Positions 35,172 through 44,898 of a DNA stretch of 64,000 bases are shown one piece after another. Positions within the stretch are counted from its first letter, which is position 1. Each line of letters begins with the position of its first letter. Under the pieces are notes generated by a model. It was given only the letters and a program-made list of their open reading frames with translations, made no database searches and was not told the origin of the DNA. A program made the position numbers and the translations under genes. Source of the DNA: Pseudoroseicyclus tamaricis (GTDB taxonomy: Bacteria; Pseudomonadota; Alphaproteobacteria; Rhodobacterales; Rhodobacteraceae); NCBI RefSeq assembly GCF_012070395.1, contig NZ_JAAFYS010000002.1, forward strand, positions 992,001 through 1,056,000, read 5' to 3'.

Positions 35172-35825
35172 TTAACTTTCGGGCCCGTCCTCGGCCTCCT
35201 CGCCGAACATGTCGCCCTGGCTGTCATCGGCCTGCGGCCCCTCCTCCGCCTCCGTCCCGGGCGGCGGGCGATTCTCCAGCAGGCCGGCGGCGCGCAGCTC
35301 CCGCAGGCCGGGCAGGTCGCGCGGCGTCTCGAGGCCGAAGTGATCGAGGAAGGCCGGCGTCACCACGAAGGTGACTGGCCGGCCGGGGGTCATCTTGCGG
35401 CGGCCGAGGCGGATCCAGTCGAGCTCCAGAAGCTGGTCGATCGTCCCGCGGGAGACGGAGACACCGCGGATCTCCTCGATCTCCGCCCGCGTCACCGGCT
35501 GGTGGTAGGCGATGATGGCCAGCGTCTCGATGGCGGCGCGGGAGAGCTTCTTCTGCTCCACCACCTCCTCGCGCATCAGGAAGCCGAGGTCGGGCGCCGT
35601 GCGGATCGCCCAGGCCTCTCCGACGCGCACCACCTGCACGCCGCGCCCCTCGTAGCGGCGGCGCAGGTGCTGGACAGCCTCCGCCGGCTCGGAGCCGTGG
35701 GGCATCCGCCCGATCATCTGCTGGATCGTGAGCGGCTCGGCGGAGGCGAAGAGCATCGCCTCCACCATCCGCTCCTGCTCGCCCATGGGCGGCGCCTCGA
35801 AGAGGCTCTGCTCGCGCTCAGCCAT
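35172..35825 (-). CDS. scpB: Segregation and condensation protein B
   Basis: ScpB, the winged-helix dimer that joins ScpA and SMC in chromosome condensation, 217 residues. Typical segments are MVEAMLFASAEPLTIQQMI, LSRAAIETLAIIAYHQPVTR, GVSVSRGTIDQLLELDWI and GRRKMTPGRPVTFVVTPAFL. An acidic tail ends the protein. Its start overlaps the end of scpA by eight bases, so the pair is co-translated. Confidence 0.96.
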   Translation of the reverse strand: MAEREQSLFEAPPMGEQERMVEAMLFASAEPLTIQQMIGRMPHGSEPAEAVQHLRRRYEGRGVQVVRVGEAWAIRTAPDLGFLMREEVVEQKKLSRAAIETLAIIAYHQPVTRAEIEEIRGVSVSRGTIDQLLELDWIRLGRRKMTPGRPVTFVVTPAFLDHFGLETPRDLPGLRELRAAGLLENRPPPGTEAEEGPQADDSQGDMFGEEAEDGPES

Positions 35826-36600
35826 CGCGGCCGCTCTTGCCGCGCACCTCGATGGGGGCGAAGGTCTCGCCCTGCCGCAGCTCCGCGCGGCCCTCCTTCA
35901 CCAGCTCCAGCATCGCCGCGAAGGTGGCGGCGGTGGCGGAGCGGCGCTTCTTCGGCTCCTCCGCCCATCCGGCGGGGAGGAAGCGGGAGATGTCGGACCA
36001 GCTGTGCTGGGCGCCGATGATGGGGCGCAGGTCGGCCAGCGCCTCCTCCATCGTGTAGATCGACTCGCGGTCGAGCACGAAGGGGCGGAACTCGCCCTTC
36101 GTCTGCAGCCGTGCATAGGCCTGCATGAGGTCGAGGAGGCTTGCCGTCCAGGTGATGCGGCGCACGCGGGTGACGTCCGCCGTGATGCCGCGGGCAAAGA
36201 ACTCGCGGCCCCGCCGGTCGCGGGCCATGAGGTCCGCCGCGCGCTCGCGCATTGCCGCCAGCCGTTCCAGCTGGAAGGCGAGGTGCGCCGCCAGCTCCTC
36301 GCCCGAGGGCCCCTCCTCCGCCGGGTCGGGCGGCAGCAGAAGGCGGGATTTCAGGAAGGCCAGCCACGCCGCCATGACGAGGTAATCTGCCGCCAGCTCG
36401 ATCCTGAGCGCCTTGGCCTCCTCAACGAAGGCGAGGTACTGCTCGGCGAGGGCAAGGATGGAGATCTGCCGCAGGTCGACCTTCTGGGTGCGCGAGAGCA
36501 TGAGGAGCACGTCGAGCGGCCCCTCGTATCCCTCGACATCGACGATGAGCGCCTCGGCCGCGCGCCGCGCCTCGATGGATGTGACGTTGCTCTCTTCCAT
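35818..36600 (-). CDS. scpA: Segregation and condensation protein A
   Basis: Kleisin subunit of the SMC-ScpAB condensin, 260 residues. The N-terminal kleisin segment EGYEGPLDVLLMLSRTQKVD, with the following DLRQISILALAEQYLAF, is the SMC-binding signature; the C-terminal winged helix lies near 190-255. It overlaps scpB and starts 15 bases after the nagZ stop, forming the common nagZ-scpA-scpB order. Confidence 0.96.
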   Translation of the reverse strand: MEESNVTSIEARRAAEALIVDVEGYEGPLDVLLMLSRTQKVDLRQISILALAEQYLAFVEEAKALRIELAADYLVMAAWLAFLKSRLLLPPDPAEEGPSGEELAAHLAFQLERLAAMRERAADLMARDRRGREFFARGITADVTRVRRITWTASLLDLMQAYARLQTKGEFRPFVLDRESIYTMEEALADLRPIIGAQHSWSDISRFLPAGWAEEPKKRRSATAATFAAMLELVKEGRAELRQGETFAPIEVRGKSGRDG

Positions 36601-36615
36601 CCTACTCCAGACGAG

Positions 36616-37605
36616 CTACCCCAGAAGGTCGGCCAGCTCGGCCCTGAGGCCCGAGATATCCGCCGGCTCCGGCGCGTGGCGCTGCGCCAGCGCCGCCTCG
36701 CCCCGGGCCTCCGCCTCGGGACCCATGGCGCCGGCGGCGGCGATCACCTCTTCCATCTCCGTCATCCTGCCGTTGGAGTGGAGCACGAGGTCGCATCCGG
36801 CCGCAATGGCGTTGGCGCATCGCTCCGGCAGGGAGCCGGAGAGCGCCTCCATCGAGATGTCGTCGGTCATCAAGAGGCCGGTGAAGCCGATCTCCTCCCG
36901 GATCAGGGCGATGACATCGGGGGAGAGGGTGGCCGGGCGGCCCGCGTCGATGGCGTCGTAGATGGCGTGGGCGGTCATGCCGATGGCCATCCCGCGCAGC
37001 TCGCGGAAGGGCGCGAAATCCCGCGCCCGGAGCGCCTCGGCGGAGGCGGTGACGCGGGCCGGCTCGAGGTGAGAATCGACATTGGCGCGCCCGTAGCCGG
37101 GAATGTGCTTGAGCACCGGCAGCACGCCACCGGCCAGCAGCCCCTCCGCGGCGGCCTGGGCGGCGGCGACGACGGTGGGAATGTCGCCACCATAGAGGCG
37201 GTTGCGGAGGATCGGGTGGGTCTCCGGCTCCACCAGATCGGCCAGCGGGGCGCAATCGGTATCGATGCCGACGCTGTGGAGGTCATGGGCGATGAGGCGG
37301 TGGCGCAGCCACTGGGCGCGGAGCGGATCGGCGGCGCGGGCCATCTGGTCCAGCGCCGGCAGGTATTCCGGCCAGTGGGGCGCGCGCATCCGCTGCACGC
37401 GCCCGCCCTCCTGGTCGATCAGGATGGGGGCGTCGCGGCCGACGCTCTCCCTCAGTTCGCCGGTCAGCGCGGTCAGCTGCTCGGGCGTCTCGACGTTGCG
37501 GGCGAAGAGGATGAAGCCCCAGGGCTGGGTCTCGGCGAGGAAGCCGCGCTCCGCCCCGGTCAGCCTCGTGCCCTCGACGCCGAGGATCGCGGCGGCGGGC
37601 ATCAA
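36616..37605 (-). CDS. nagZ: Beta-N-acetylhexosaminidase (peptidoglycan recycling)
   Basis: Family 3 glycoside hydrolase that removes GlcNAc from anhydromuropeptides in the cytoplasm, 329 residues. Motifs are ILIDQEGGRVQRMR, KHIPGYGRANVDSH with the catalytic His, and GLLMTDDISMEALSG with the nucleophilic Asp. The start overlaps the end of the upstream SPOR-protein gene by four bases, so the two are coupled. Upstream to downstream order is SPOR gene, nagZ, scpA, scpB. Confidence 0.96.
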   Translation of the reverse strand: MMPAAAILGVEGTRLTGAERGFLAETQPWGFILFARNVETPEQLTALTGELRESVGRDAPILIDQEGGRVQRMRAPHWPEYLPALDQMARAADPLRAQWLRHRLIAHDLHSVGIDTDCAPLADLVEPETHPILRNRLYGGDIPTVVAAAQAAAEGLLAGGVLPVLKHIPGYGRANVDSHLEPARVTASAEALRARDFAPFRELRGMAIGMTAHAIYDAIDAGRPATLSPDVIALIREEIGFTGLLMTDDISMEALSGSLPERCANAIAAGCDLVLHSNGRMTEMEEVIAAAGAMGPEAEARGEAALAQRHAPEPADISGLRAELADLLG

Positions 37606-38651
37606 TCCACCAGGTAGGGGATGCAGCCGGCGTCTTCGGCGGCGAGGGCGGAGCAGAAGCGGCGCGCGTCGCCGAGGGCGTCGAAGCCCTTCATGCGCAG
37701 GCGATAGAAGGTGGAGCCGCCGGCCTGCGCCGTCTGCACCACCGGCTCGCGCTCGCCGATCAGCTCTCCGAACTGGCTGGTGATCGCCGCCCAGGCGTCG
37801 TTGGCCAGCTCCGCCGAGGCGAAGGCGCCGAGCTGCACGAGAACGGTGCCGGCCGGCAGCGGCGTCTCGGCGACCTGCAGATCCTCCGTCTGGGCCGGGG
37901 CGGCCGGCGTGGCGGCAACGGCGGTGACGGTCGCGGGCCGCGATGGCGGGCGGAGGGAGCGGGCAACGCCGGGGACGGACGGGTCGACGAGCGCGACGAC
38001 AGGCAGCTCCTCGGCATCGGGCACGGGCTGAAGCTCGCCGGGCTCGACCTCCTCCACCTGGACGGCGGCCCCGTCCGGGCCGGCGGTGATCTCGTCATCC
38101 TCGGGCGCGGCGGCGGCCACCTCCTCGGCCGGCAGGCCGGCCTCCTCGGCGCCCTCGGGCGCCGCGGCGAGGGCGGCGATGGCGTCGGCCATGGCGATGA
38201 CGCCCTGGGCGTCGAGCGTCTCGCCCTCCTCAGCGGAGAGCGAGGTCAGAATCGGCGTCTCCGCCTCCTCCTTCTGCACGGCGCCGCGGGTGTCGTCCGC
38301 CTCGGCGGTCATGACGTGCTTGAGGTCCTCATCCGCCAGCGTCAGCGGCTGGGGGGCGAGGATAAGGGCGTCGGAATCGGGAGCGGCGGTGCCGAGCGCG
38401 GCGACCTCGTTGACGGAGAGGCCCATATGCGGGGCCACCTCGCCGCCGGGGCTCGCCGGCGCCTCTCGCATCGGGCCGGACATGGCGCGCACCACCGGCA
38501 CCCCGGTCGCGTCGCGCAGCATCACCTTGTAGCCCCAGACGCCGATCCCGGCGACCAGCGCCAGCGAGAGCGTCGCCCCTGCAAGTTGCACCACCGCGCG
38601 GGGGCTCACCCCACCGCGCCCCGGCATCGTGCCATCGGGAATCGCCGCCAT
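37602..38651 (-). CDS. SPOR-domain membrane protein
   Basis: A 349-residue inner-membrane protein: a short cytoplasmic N terminus, one membrane segment (about 20-40), a long acidic, alanine/proline-rich periplasmic linker (about 50-265) and a C-terminal SPOR domain of about 75 residues (VLVQLGAFASAELANDAWAA to CIPYLVD). SPOR domains bind peptidoglycan stripped of stem peptides, usually at the septum. It lies between argS and nagZ, as in related genomes. The start MAAIPDGTMPGRGG was preferred over a longer arginine-rich leader. Confidence 0.9.
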   Translation of the reverse strand: MAAIPDGTMPGRGGVSPRAVVQLAGATLSLALVAGIGVWGYKVMLRDATGVPVVRAMSGPMREAPASPGGEVAPHMGLSVNEVAALGTAAPDSDALILAPQPLTLADEDLKHVMTAEADDTRGAVQKEEAETPILTSLSAEEGETLDAQGVIAMADAIAALAAAPEGAEEAGLPAEEVAAAAPEDDEITAGPDGAAVQVEEVEPGELQPVPDAEELPVVALVDPSVPGVARSLRPPSRPATVTAVAATPAAPAQTEDLQVAETPLPAGTVLVQLGAFASAELANDAWAAITSQFGELIGEREPVVQTAQAGGSTFYRLRMKGFDALGDARRFCSALAAEDAGCIPYLVD

Positions 38652-38756
38652 CTCTGCCTCACTGCCCCGGCGGTCTCGCGCCGCCGCTTGCCTGGTCTCT
38701 CTCCTCAAACCCCGGCGGATGCGGCGCGTTCTCGCGCTCTGGTCCGAGAGGCGCCC

Positions 38757-40496
38757 CTAGCGCATCTCCTCCACCGGAGTGACGCCGAGGATACCCAAAC
38801 CGGCCGCAATGACAATCGCCGCCGCCCGGGCGAGGCCGATCTTCGCCTGCGCTGTTGCCATATCGTCCTGCAGGAAGCGCAGCGAGGGCTCGTCGTTGCC
38901 CCGGTTCCACAGCGCGTGAAAGTCGCTGGCGAGGTCGTAGAGGTAGAAGGCGATGCGGTGCGGCTCGTGCGTGCGCGCCGCGATCTCCACCAGCCGCGGC
39001 CATTCGGCGATGGAACGGGCGAGCTTCAGCTCCGCCTCGTGGCCGAGGGAGGAGAAATCGGCCCGTGCCAGCGCCTCCGGCGTCACCTCCACCCCCTGCT
39101 CGGCCGCCTTGCGGAGCACCGAGTGCACGCGGGCATGGGCGTATTGCACGTAGAAGACGGGGTTTTCCTTGCTCTGCTCGAGCACCTTGTCGAAGTCGAA
39201 ATCGAGCGGCGCGTCGTTCTTGCGGGTAAGCATGTGGAAGCGCACGGCATCCTTGCCCACCTGCTCGACGAGGTCGGCCAGCGTGATGAAGGTGCCGGCC
39301 CGCTTGGACATCTTGAACGGCTCGCCGTTCTTGTAGAGCCGCACGATCTGGCAGAGCTTGACGTCGAGCGGCACCCGCTCCTCCGACAGGGCGGCGACGA
39401 CGGCCTTCAGCCGCTTGACGTAGCCGCCGTGATCGGCGCCGAGCACGTCGATCAGCTGGTCGAAGCCGCGCTCGATCTTGTCGTAGTGATAGGCGATGTC
39501 GGGGGCGAAATAGGTCCATGCCCCGTCGGACTTGCGCACCGGCCGGTCCACGTCGTCGCCATGGGCGGTGGAGCGGAAGAGCGTCTGCTCGCGCGGCTCC
39601 CAGTCCTCCGGCATCTTGCCCTTCGGCGGCTCCAGCACGCCGCGGTAGATCAGGCCCTTGCCGTCCAGCTCCTCCAGCGCCGCCTCGATGCGGCCGGTGC
39701 CGTAGAGGGACTTCTCGGAGAAGTAGACATCCATCTCGATGCCCACGGCGGCGAGATCGGCGCGGATGAGATCCATCATCCGGTCGGTGGCGAAGGGGCG
39801 CACCAGCGGCAGCCACTGCTCCTCCGGCTGGCCGAGGAGGCTGTCGCCGTATTCGGCCTTCAGCGCCTCGCCGACGGGGATCAGGTACTCGCCCGGATAG
39901 AGCCCCTCGGCAATCTCCGGGCTCTGGCCGCAGGCCTCACGGTAGCGCTCGAAGACGGAGCGGGCGACGACGTCGACCTGCGCGCCGCCGTCGTTGATGT
40001 AGTATTCGCGCGTGACGTCATGGCCGGCATAGGCCAGCAGCTCGGCCAGCGCGTCGCCGTAGACGGCGCCGCGGGTGTGGCCGACATGGATGGGCCCCGT
40101 CGGGTTGGCGGAGACGTACTCGACGTTGACCTTCTGCCCCTGCCCCACGGTGGAGCGGCCGTAGCCCTCGCCCCCCAGCGCCGCGCGCAGGATGCCGTGC
40201 CACGCCTCGGGCGCCAGCCGCAGGTTGAGAAAGCCCGGCCCCGCCACCTCGGCGGCGGCGATGCGCCCGTCCTCGGCCAGCCGCGTCGCCAGCGCCTCGG
40301 CGATGTCGCGCGGCTTGCGCCCGGCCGGCTTGGCCAGAACCATGGCGGCATTGGTGGCCATGTCGCCGTGCCCCGCATCTCGCGGCGGCTCGACGGTCAC
40401 GTTGGTCAGGTCCAGTCCGGCGGGCAGCTCGCCCGCCGCCATCATCGCCTCCAGCGCGTCGGTGACGGCGAGGCGGATATCGGCGAAGAGATTCAT
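38757..40496 (-). CDS. argS: Arginyl-tRNA synthetase
   Basis: Class I aminoacyl-tRNA synthetase, 579 residues. The HIGH-type motif is [18 protein letters not shown]. The Add-1 domain is at the N terminus, the KMSK-like region [15 protein letters not shown] is present, and the C-terminal anticodon-binding domain ends PVEEMR. ATG 40496 follows AAGGAGCAC, a good ribosome-binding site, in preference to an ATG 21 bases upstream. First gene of the argS-SPOR-nagZ-scpAB block. Confidence 0.97.
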   Translation of the reverse strand: MNLFADIRLAVTDALEAMMAAGELPAGLDLTNVTVEPPRDAGHGDMATNAAMVLAKPAGRKPRDIAEALATRLAEDGRIAAAEVAGPGFLNLRLAPEAWHGILRAALGGEGYGRSTVGQGQKVNVEYVSANPTGPIHVGHTRGAVYGDALAELLAYAGHDVTREYYINDGGAQVDVVARSVFERYREACGQSPEIAEGLYPGEYLIPVGEALKAEYGDSLLGQPEEQWLPLVRPFATDRMMDLIRADLAAVGIEMDVYFSEKSLYGTGRIEAALEELDGKGLIYRGVLEPPKGKMPEDWEPREQTLFRSTAHGDDVDRPVRKSDGAWTYFAPDIAYHYDKIERGFDQLIDVLGADHGGYVKRLKAVVAALSEERVPLDVKLCQIVRLYKNGEPFKMSKRAGTFITLADLVEQVGKDAVRFHMLTRKNDAPLDFDFDKVLEQSKENPVFYVQYAHARVHSVLRKAAEQGVEVTPEALARADFSSLGHEAELKLARSIAEWPRLVEIAARTHEPHRIAFYLYDLASDFHALWNRGNDEPSLRFLQDDMATAQAKIGLARAAAIVIAAGLGILGVTPVEEMR

Positions 40497-40706
40497 CGGG
40501 TGCTCCTTGTCGGGCAAACCCTCTGGCAGATGCGCCCTGCCCCGTCAACGCGGCGCCGCCCCGCCGGCCGCTCCGGGCGCGACGTCAGCCCCCCACCCCG
40601 GCTCTCGCTTTTCCCGAAGTATTCCTCGGGGGGGCTGGCGCAGCCAGCGGGGGGCAGACAGCCCCCCTCCGACATCCGCCATCCCGCGCCCCCGGCCCCG
40701 CGGCGC

Positions 40707-40752
40707 GCGGAAACCACATGGTTTCCGCCTGCGATTTCCATATGGAAATCGC
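40707..40752. repeat. Two adjacent palindromes after the antiporter gene
   Basis: GCGGAAACCA/TGGTTTCCGC around CA (40707-40728) and the perfect 22-base palindrome GCGATTTCC-ATAT-GGAAATCGC (40731-40752) lie two bases apart, 16 bases past the antiporter stop. They may form paired terminator or mRNA-stabilising hairpins, or bind a dimeric regulator ahead of argS. The rest of the gap (40497-40706) is G-rich, with a CCCGAAGTATTCC patch and runs of GGGGGG/CCCCCC. Confidence 0.8.
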
Positions 40753-40767
40753 CGCCCGGAACGGCCC

Positions 40768-42714
40768 TCAGGCGCGGCGTTCGGCGTCGCTCGCCCCGGC
40801 CTCCTGCTCGGCATCCTCCAGCTCCGCCTCGGCATCGGCGGCCTGCTCGGCGGCTTCCTCCTCGTCGGCGGAGCCCTCGGGGAGCGGCTCGCGCTCCTCG
40901 GCCTCCTTCTCCTCCTCGATCGCCGGTGCCGCGTCGGGGGGGACGAGGGCGACGAGGCGGGTGCCGTCGGTGGACTTCACCTCGTCCTCGGGGCCGAGGA
41001 TCTTCAGCCCGTCGTCATTGATCACCGCGAAGACCAGCGCCTCCGGCTGGCGGGCGCGCCAGTCGTCGAAGGTGAACTCCTCGGTCAGCTTCGTGACGCG
41101 GGCGCGCCAGCCCTCGGCCATCATGCCCTCCAGCTCGCCGAGGCTCTTCTCGCCGAGCGGCGTGCGCCCGCCGAGGCTGGCCGGCAGCGCGTGGCGGGGG
41201 CTGTCCTCGCGGGCCCGGCGCAGCTGCCAGACATTCTCGCGGCCGAACTCGGGCGCGAGGTCCGTCGCCACCAGCGTGTTGTGCGCCTCGTTGTCGGAGG
41301 CGGCGAGGAGCGTGTTGTAGCGGATCAGCTCCACCCGGTGCTCGGCCGCCTCGGAGAGGATGTCGCCCGAATAGGTCTCCACCCCCGCCTGCCGCGCCGG
41401 GCCGAGGCGGTAATGGTTGGTGTCCGTCAGGATCACCGGCACCTCCGCCTTGGTCAGCGCCTCGGAGAGCGCCAGCGTGAAGCGGTTGGCGCCGAGGATC
41501 ATCAGCCCCGGCACGGCGCGCGACAGGCCCAGCGCCTGCGCCAGCGGCTTCAGCGAGAAGCCGTGGATCACCACCGTCGCCGCGACGAGCAGGAAGGCCA
41601 GCGGGATGATGTCGTAGCCGTCGGCAACCCCCGCCTCCGTCAGCCGCTCGCCGAAGAGGCCGGCGACGGCCATCAGCACCACGCCGCGCGGGCCGGTGAA
41701 GGCGACGAGCACCCGCTCCTTCTGCGGGATGTCGGTGCCCAGCAGCGACAGGAACACCGCCGCCGGCCGCACCAGCAGGATCACCACCGCCACGAAGAGC
41801 GGCGCCCGCCAGTCCAGCCGCTCCAGCGCCGCGACATCGAAGCTCGCCGCCAGCAGGATGAAGACGCCGGAGACGAGCAGCACCGTCGCGTGCTCCTTGA
41901 AGCGCCGCACCTCCTGCAGCGAGGCGAGGCGCGAGTTGGCGAGGACGAGGCCGAGGATCGTCACCGTCAGCAGGCCGGATTCGTGGAGCAGCGCGTCGGA
42001 GAGGCTGAAGGCGCCGAGCACGGCGACGAAGATCACCGGCACCTTCATGTATTCCGGCACCCGCGCATTGCGGAAGGACCATGCCAGCCCCCGGCCCACG
42101 GCGAAGCCCAGCCCCGTGGCGAGGAGGATGCCGAGCACGAGGTCGCGGATCGCCGCCGGCGCCGTCTCCGCCGCGCGCGCGACGAGCACGATCTCGAAGG
42201 CCAGCACCGCCGCAAGCGCGCCGAGCGGATCGTTGGCGATGGCCTCCCATTGCAGCAGAGCCGCCGGGCGCCGGGCGAGCCGCGCCTGCCGCAGCAGCGG
42301 CGCGATCACCGTCGGCCCGGTGACGATCATGATGCCGCCGAAGACCCATGACGTCTCCCAGCTCAGCCCGGCGACGTAATGCAGCGCCAGCACCGAGAGG
42401 ACCCAGCCCAGCACCGCGCCGGGGAAGATGAGGCGCCTGACCCCGCTGGCCGCGTCGCGCAGGCCCCGCAGGTTCAGCGTCAGCCCGCCCTCGAAGAGGA
42501 TGATGGCGACGGCGAGCGAGATGATCGGCCCAGACAGGTCGCCGATCGTCTCCTGCGGGTTGAGCACGCCGAGGACGGGGCCGAAGATCAGGCCGACGAT
42601 CAGCATCAGCACGATGGCGGGCAGCTGCATCCGCCACGCGATCCACTGCGCGCCGACGCCGGCGACACCGACGAGCCCGATGGCGCCGAGGGCCGTCAGC
42701 CCCTCACCGTGCAT
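40768..42714 (-). CDS. CPA1-type Na+/H+ or K+/H+ antiporter with TrkA-N-like domain
   Basis: Monovalent cation:proton antiporter of 648 residues. About 12 membrane segments span 1-400, with the typical FGGIMIVTGPTVIAPLL and QWEAIANDPLGALAAVLAFEI (Asn-Asp pair) motifs. A TrkA-N/RCK-like nucleotide-binding region follows (PGLMILGANRFTLALSEAL to ETYSGDILSEAAEH). The last 50 residues are very acidic. Ion choice cannot be read reliably. The start overlaps the 3' end of the dGTPase gene by 11 bases, so the two are probably one transcript. It separates dgt from argS. Confidence 0.9.
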   Translation of the reverse strand: MHGEGLTALGAIGLVGVAGVGAQWIAWRMQLPAIVLMLIVGLIFGPVLGVLNPQETIGDLSGPIISLAVAIILFEGGLTLNLRGLRDAASGVRRLIFPGAVLGWVLSVLALHYVAGLSWETSWVFGGIMIVTGPTVIAPLLRQARLARRPAALLQWEAIANDPLGALAAVLAFEIVLVARAAETAPAAIRDLVLGILLATGLGFAVGRGLAWSFRNARVPEYMKVPVIFVAVLGAFSLSDALLHESGLLTVTILGLVLANSRLASLQEVRRFKEHATVLLVSGVFILLAASFDVAALERLDWRAPLFVAVVILLVRPAAVFLSLLGTDIPQKERVLVAFTGPRGVVLMAVAGLFGERLTEAGVADGYDIIPLAFLLVAATVVIHGFSLKPLAQALGLSRAVPGLMILGANRFTLALSEALTKAEVPVILTDTNHYRLGPARQAGVETYSGDILSEAAEHRVELIRYNTLLAASDNEAHNTLVATDLAPEFGRENVWQLRRAREDSPRHALPASLGGRTPLGEKSLGELEGMMAEGWRARVTKLTEEFTFDDWRARQPEALVFAVINDDGLKILGPEDEVKSTDGTRLVALVPPDAAPAIEEEKEAEEREPLPEGSADEEEAAEQAADAEAELEDAEQEAGASDAERRA

Positions 42715-43891
42715 TCATCACCCCCGGGGCGACGACGGTGGGGCGGCCCGTGAGCCGCTGATGTTCCTGAATGGCGAACCGGTCTGTCATCCCGGCAATG
42801 TAGTCGCAAACGATCCGGGCCAGCGCCGTATCTCCTTCCGCCTCCGCGACATCCTTGCGCCATTGGCGGGGCAGGTTCTCGGGGGCCGCCATGTAGAGCG
42901 GGAACAACTCCTCGACCACCTGCGTCACCTGCTCGCGCATCTCGACGACGGCCGGGGCGCGGTACATGCGGTGGAAGAGGAAAGTGCGGATCACCTTCAG
43001 ATCCTGCCACAGTGGCTCGGAGAATCGCACCACCATCTTCCCGGCATGGCGCACCTCGGCAACGTTCTGTGGCGAGAGATCTCCCAGCGTCTTCAGCGCC
43101 AGGTCGATGACGTCCTCGACGAGGATGCCGAAGAAGCGCCTCAGCGCCTCGTGCCGGCGGCGGTAGTAGTTGAGGTCGGGGTACGTCTTGTCCACCTCGG
43201 CGAAGCACTCCCGCAGCACCGGCAGCTCGGCCAGCTCGTCGGTGGAGAAGAGCTCCGCCCTCAGCCCGTCGTGCAGGTCGTGGTGCGAATAGGCGATATC
43301 GTCGGAGAGCGCCGCCGCCTGCGCCTCGGCGCTGGCATGGGTGGAAAGCTCGAGGCTCTGCAGCCGCTCGTAGGCCTCCAGCGCCCAGGGGAGCGGCGGC
43401 AGGACGGGGCCGTTGTGCTTGGCGATGCCCTCCAGCGTCTCCCATGTCAGGTTCAGCCCGTCCCACTCGGCATAGTGGCGCTCCAGGTGGGTGACGATCC
43501 GCAGCGCCTGGGCGTTGTGGTCGAAGCCGCCATAGGGGGCCATGAGCGCATCCAGCGCCTCCTCCCCCGTATGGCCGAAGGGCGGGTGGCCGAGATCGTG
43601 GGCGAGCGCCACCGCCTCCGCCAGCTCGGTGTTGAGGCCGAGGGCGGCGGCGATGGTGCGCGCGACCTGCGCGACCTCGATGGAATGCGTGAGGCGCGTG
43701 CGGAAGTAATCGCCCTCGTGCTCGATGAAGACCTGTGTCTTGTGCTTGAGCCGGCGGAAGGCGGAGGCATGGATGATGCGGTCGCGGTCGCGCTGGAAGG
43801 GCGAGCGGTAGCGGCTCTCCTCCTCGGCATGAAGCCGGCCGCGGCTCTCGGCCGGGTTGGTCGCGTAAGGCGCGGGGCCCTCGGGTCGCAT
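42704..43891 (-). CDS. dgt: Deoxyguanosinetriphosphate triphosphohydrolase-like protein
   Basis: HD-domain dNTPase of 395 residues that removes triphosphate from dNTPs. Motifs are SPFQRDRDRIIHASAFRRL, RLTHSIEVAQVAR (first His), ALAHDLGHPPFGHTGE (the HD pair) and DDIAYSHHDL (later Asp). It is the shorter alphaproteobacterial type rather than E. coli Dgt. Divergent from erpA, with 80 bases between starts. Confidence 0.94.
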   Translation of the reverse strand: MRPEGPAPYATNPAESRGRLHAEEESRYRSPFQRDRDRIIHASAFRRLKHKTQVFIEHEGDYFRTRLTHSIEVAQVARTIAAALGLNTELAEAVALAHDLGHPPFGHTGEEALDALMAPYGGFDHNAQALRIVTHLERHYAEWDGLNLTWETLEGIAKHNGPVLPPLPWALEAYERLQSLELSTHASAEAQAAALSDDIAYSHHDLHDGLRAELFSTDELAELPVLRECFAEVDKTYPDLNYYRRRHEALRRFFGILVEDVIDLALKTLGDLSPQNVAEVRHAGKMVVRFSEPLWQDLKVIRTFLFHRMYRAPAVVEMREQVTQVVEELFPLYMAAPENLPRQWRKDVAEAEGDTALARIVCDYIAGMTDRFAIQEHQRLTGRPTVVAPGVMNAR

Positions 43892-43971
43892 ACGGCGCTG
43901 CCTCGCCTTGGATGTCGGTGCCTGCGGCCTTATATGAATCGCATGTGCCGAGACACAAGCAGGCTTGCCAG

Positions 43972-44298
43972 ATGCTGACCCTTCCGCCCGAAGTCACCCC
44001 CCGCGCCTACGAGCGCCTCTCCGAGATCGGTGCCGCCGCCTCCGGCAAGGCACTGCGCGTCGCCGTCGAGGGCGGCGGCTGCTCGGGGTTCCAGTACCAG
44101 ATCACCCTGGACGATCCGGCCGAGGACGACCTCGTGCTGGAGAACGACGGCCAGAAGGTGGTGGTCGACTCGGTCTCCCTTCCCTTTCTGGCGGGTGCGA
44201 AGATCGACTTCACCGACGAGCTGATCGGCGCCCGCTTCGTGATCGACAACCCCAACGCGAGCTCCTCCTGCGGCTGCGGGACGTCGTTCTCGATGTGA
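43972..44298 (+). CDS. erpA: Iron-sulfur cluster insertion protein (ErpA/HesB family)
   Basis: A-type Fe-S carrier of 108 residues. The three cluster ligands are Cys37 (GGGCSGFQY), Cys100 and Cys102 (SSCGCGTSF). The start MLTLPPEVTPRAYERL matches the family; an upstream in-frame reading is unconserved. The short gap to divergent dgt contains TGTG(43944)-N6-CACA(43957), a small dyad close to TTATATGAAT; any regulator is a guess. Confidence 0.94.
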   Translation: MLTLPPEVTPRAYERLSEIGAAASGKALRVAVEGGGCSGFQYQITLDDPAEDDLVLENDGQKVVVDSVSLPFLAGAKIDFTDELIGARFVIDNPNASSSCGCGTSFSM

Positions 44299-44380
44299 GG
44301 TTGGGGCTGGTTCCGCCGGCCAGCGGCGCGTCCCCGGCGGCTTCCGGGTAGACCGGTTGAGCCCACCCGACGACGCACCG

Positions 44381-44555
44381 CCGCCGCTCTTACCCCCGCG
44401 CGGAATCAAGGCCGCAGGCCGCCGCGCGAGCGCCGGCCCGTCCCCGCGGGCTGGCGCTCTGGCTGGGCCTGGTGCTCCGCTCAGGGCTAGGAGGGGCGTG
44501 GCTGGCATAAAGCGCGCCGCACGAGCACCGGAGCGCCACCCCACGGGCCGGCGTG
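44381..44555 (-). repeat. 175-bp hairpin repeat, copy 1 of an inverted-orientation dimer
   Basis: Read on the minus strand the unit starts CACGCCGGCCCGTGGGGTGG, passes GCGCTTTATGCC, the hairpin AGCGCCAGCCCG / CGGGCCGGCGCT (6-base loop, one A-C mismatch) and ends GATTCCGCGCGGGGG with GCGGCGG. Same unit as at 53 and 55 kb. The 600-base gap 44299-44898 is made up mainly of this copy, the next copy and their spacer; I see no gene in it. Confidence 0.85.
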
Positions 44556-44621
44556 AGAGGACGGTGCCCGTGGCGGGCGGAGCAGGCACCCGGCCTGTCC
44601 GTCTTCCCCCGAGACCAACGT

Positions 44622-44793
44622 CCCCGCTCTACCCCCCGCGCGGAATCAAGCCGAAGGCGCCGCGCGAGCGCCGGCCCGTCCCCGCGGGCTGGCGCTCTGG
44701 TTGGGCTTGGAGCCTCGCTCGAAGCAGGGAGGGTCTTGGCAGGGATAAAGCGCGCCGCACCAACGTTGCAGCGCCACCCCACGGGCCGGCGTG
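44622..44793 (-). repeat. 175-bp hairpin repeat, copy 2 of the dimer
   Basis: Second unit of the dimer, 238 bases from the first, minus orientation. The spacer between the copies (44556-44621) reads on the minus strand ACGTTGGTCTCGGGGGAAGA and then GCCGGGTGCCTGCT. This is nearly the same spacer as between the two copies at 53 kb, so the dimer spread or was copied as a whole. The xthA gene starts about 105 bases further on. Confidence 0.85.
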
Positions 44794-44898
44794 TGAGGGC
44801 AGCGCGGATGGAGACGTCTCCCGAGCCCCCGCCCCTTTCCACGTGACCTCCCCGCCTCCGACGCTATGCTCCCTCCCGAACCACCACCGGAGAGCGGC

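Noticed and set aside
4083-40640. Recurring AATAC/TTCG patches in gaps near 4.1, 26.4 and 40.6 kb as a regulatory motif
   Set aside because: Similarity is short and spacing varies; such A+T-rich patches are common in intergenic DNA of this group and no consistent position relative to starts was seen.
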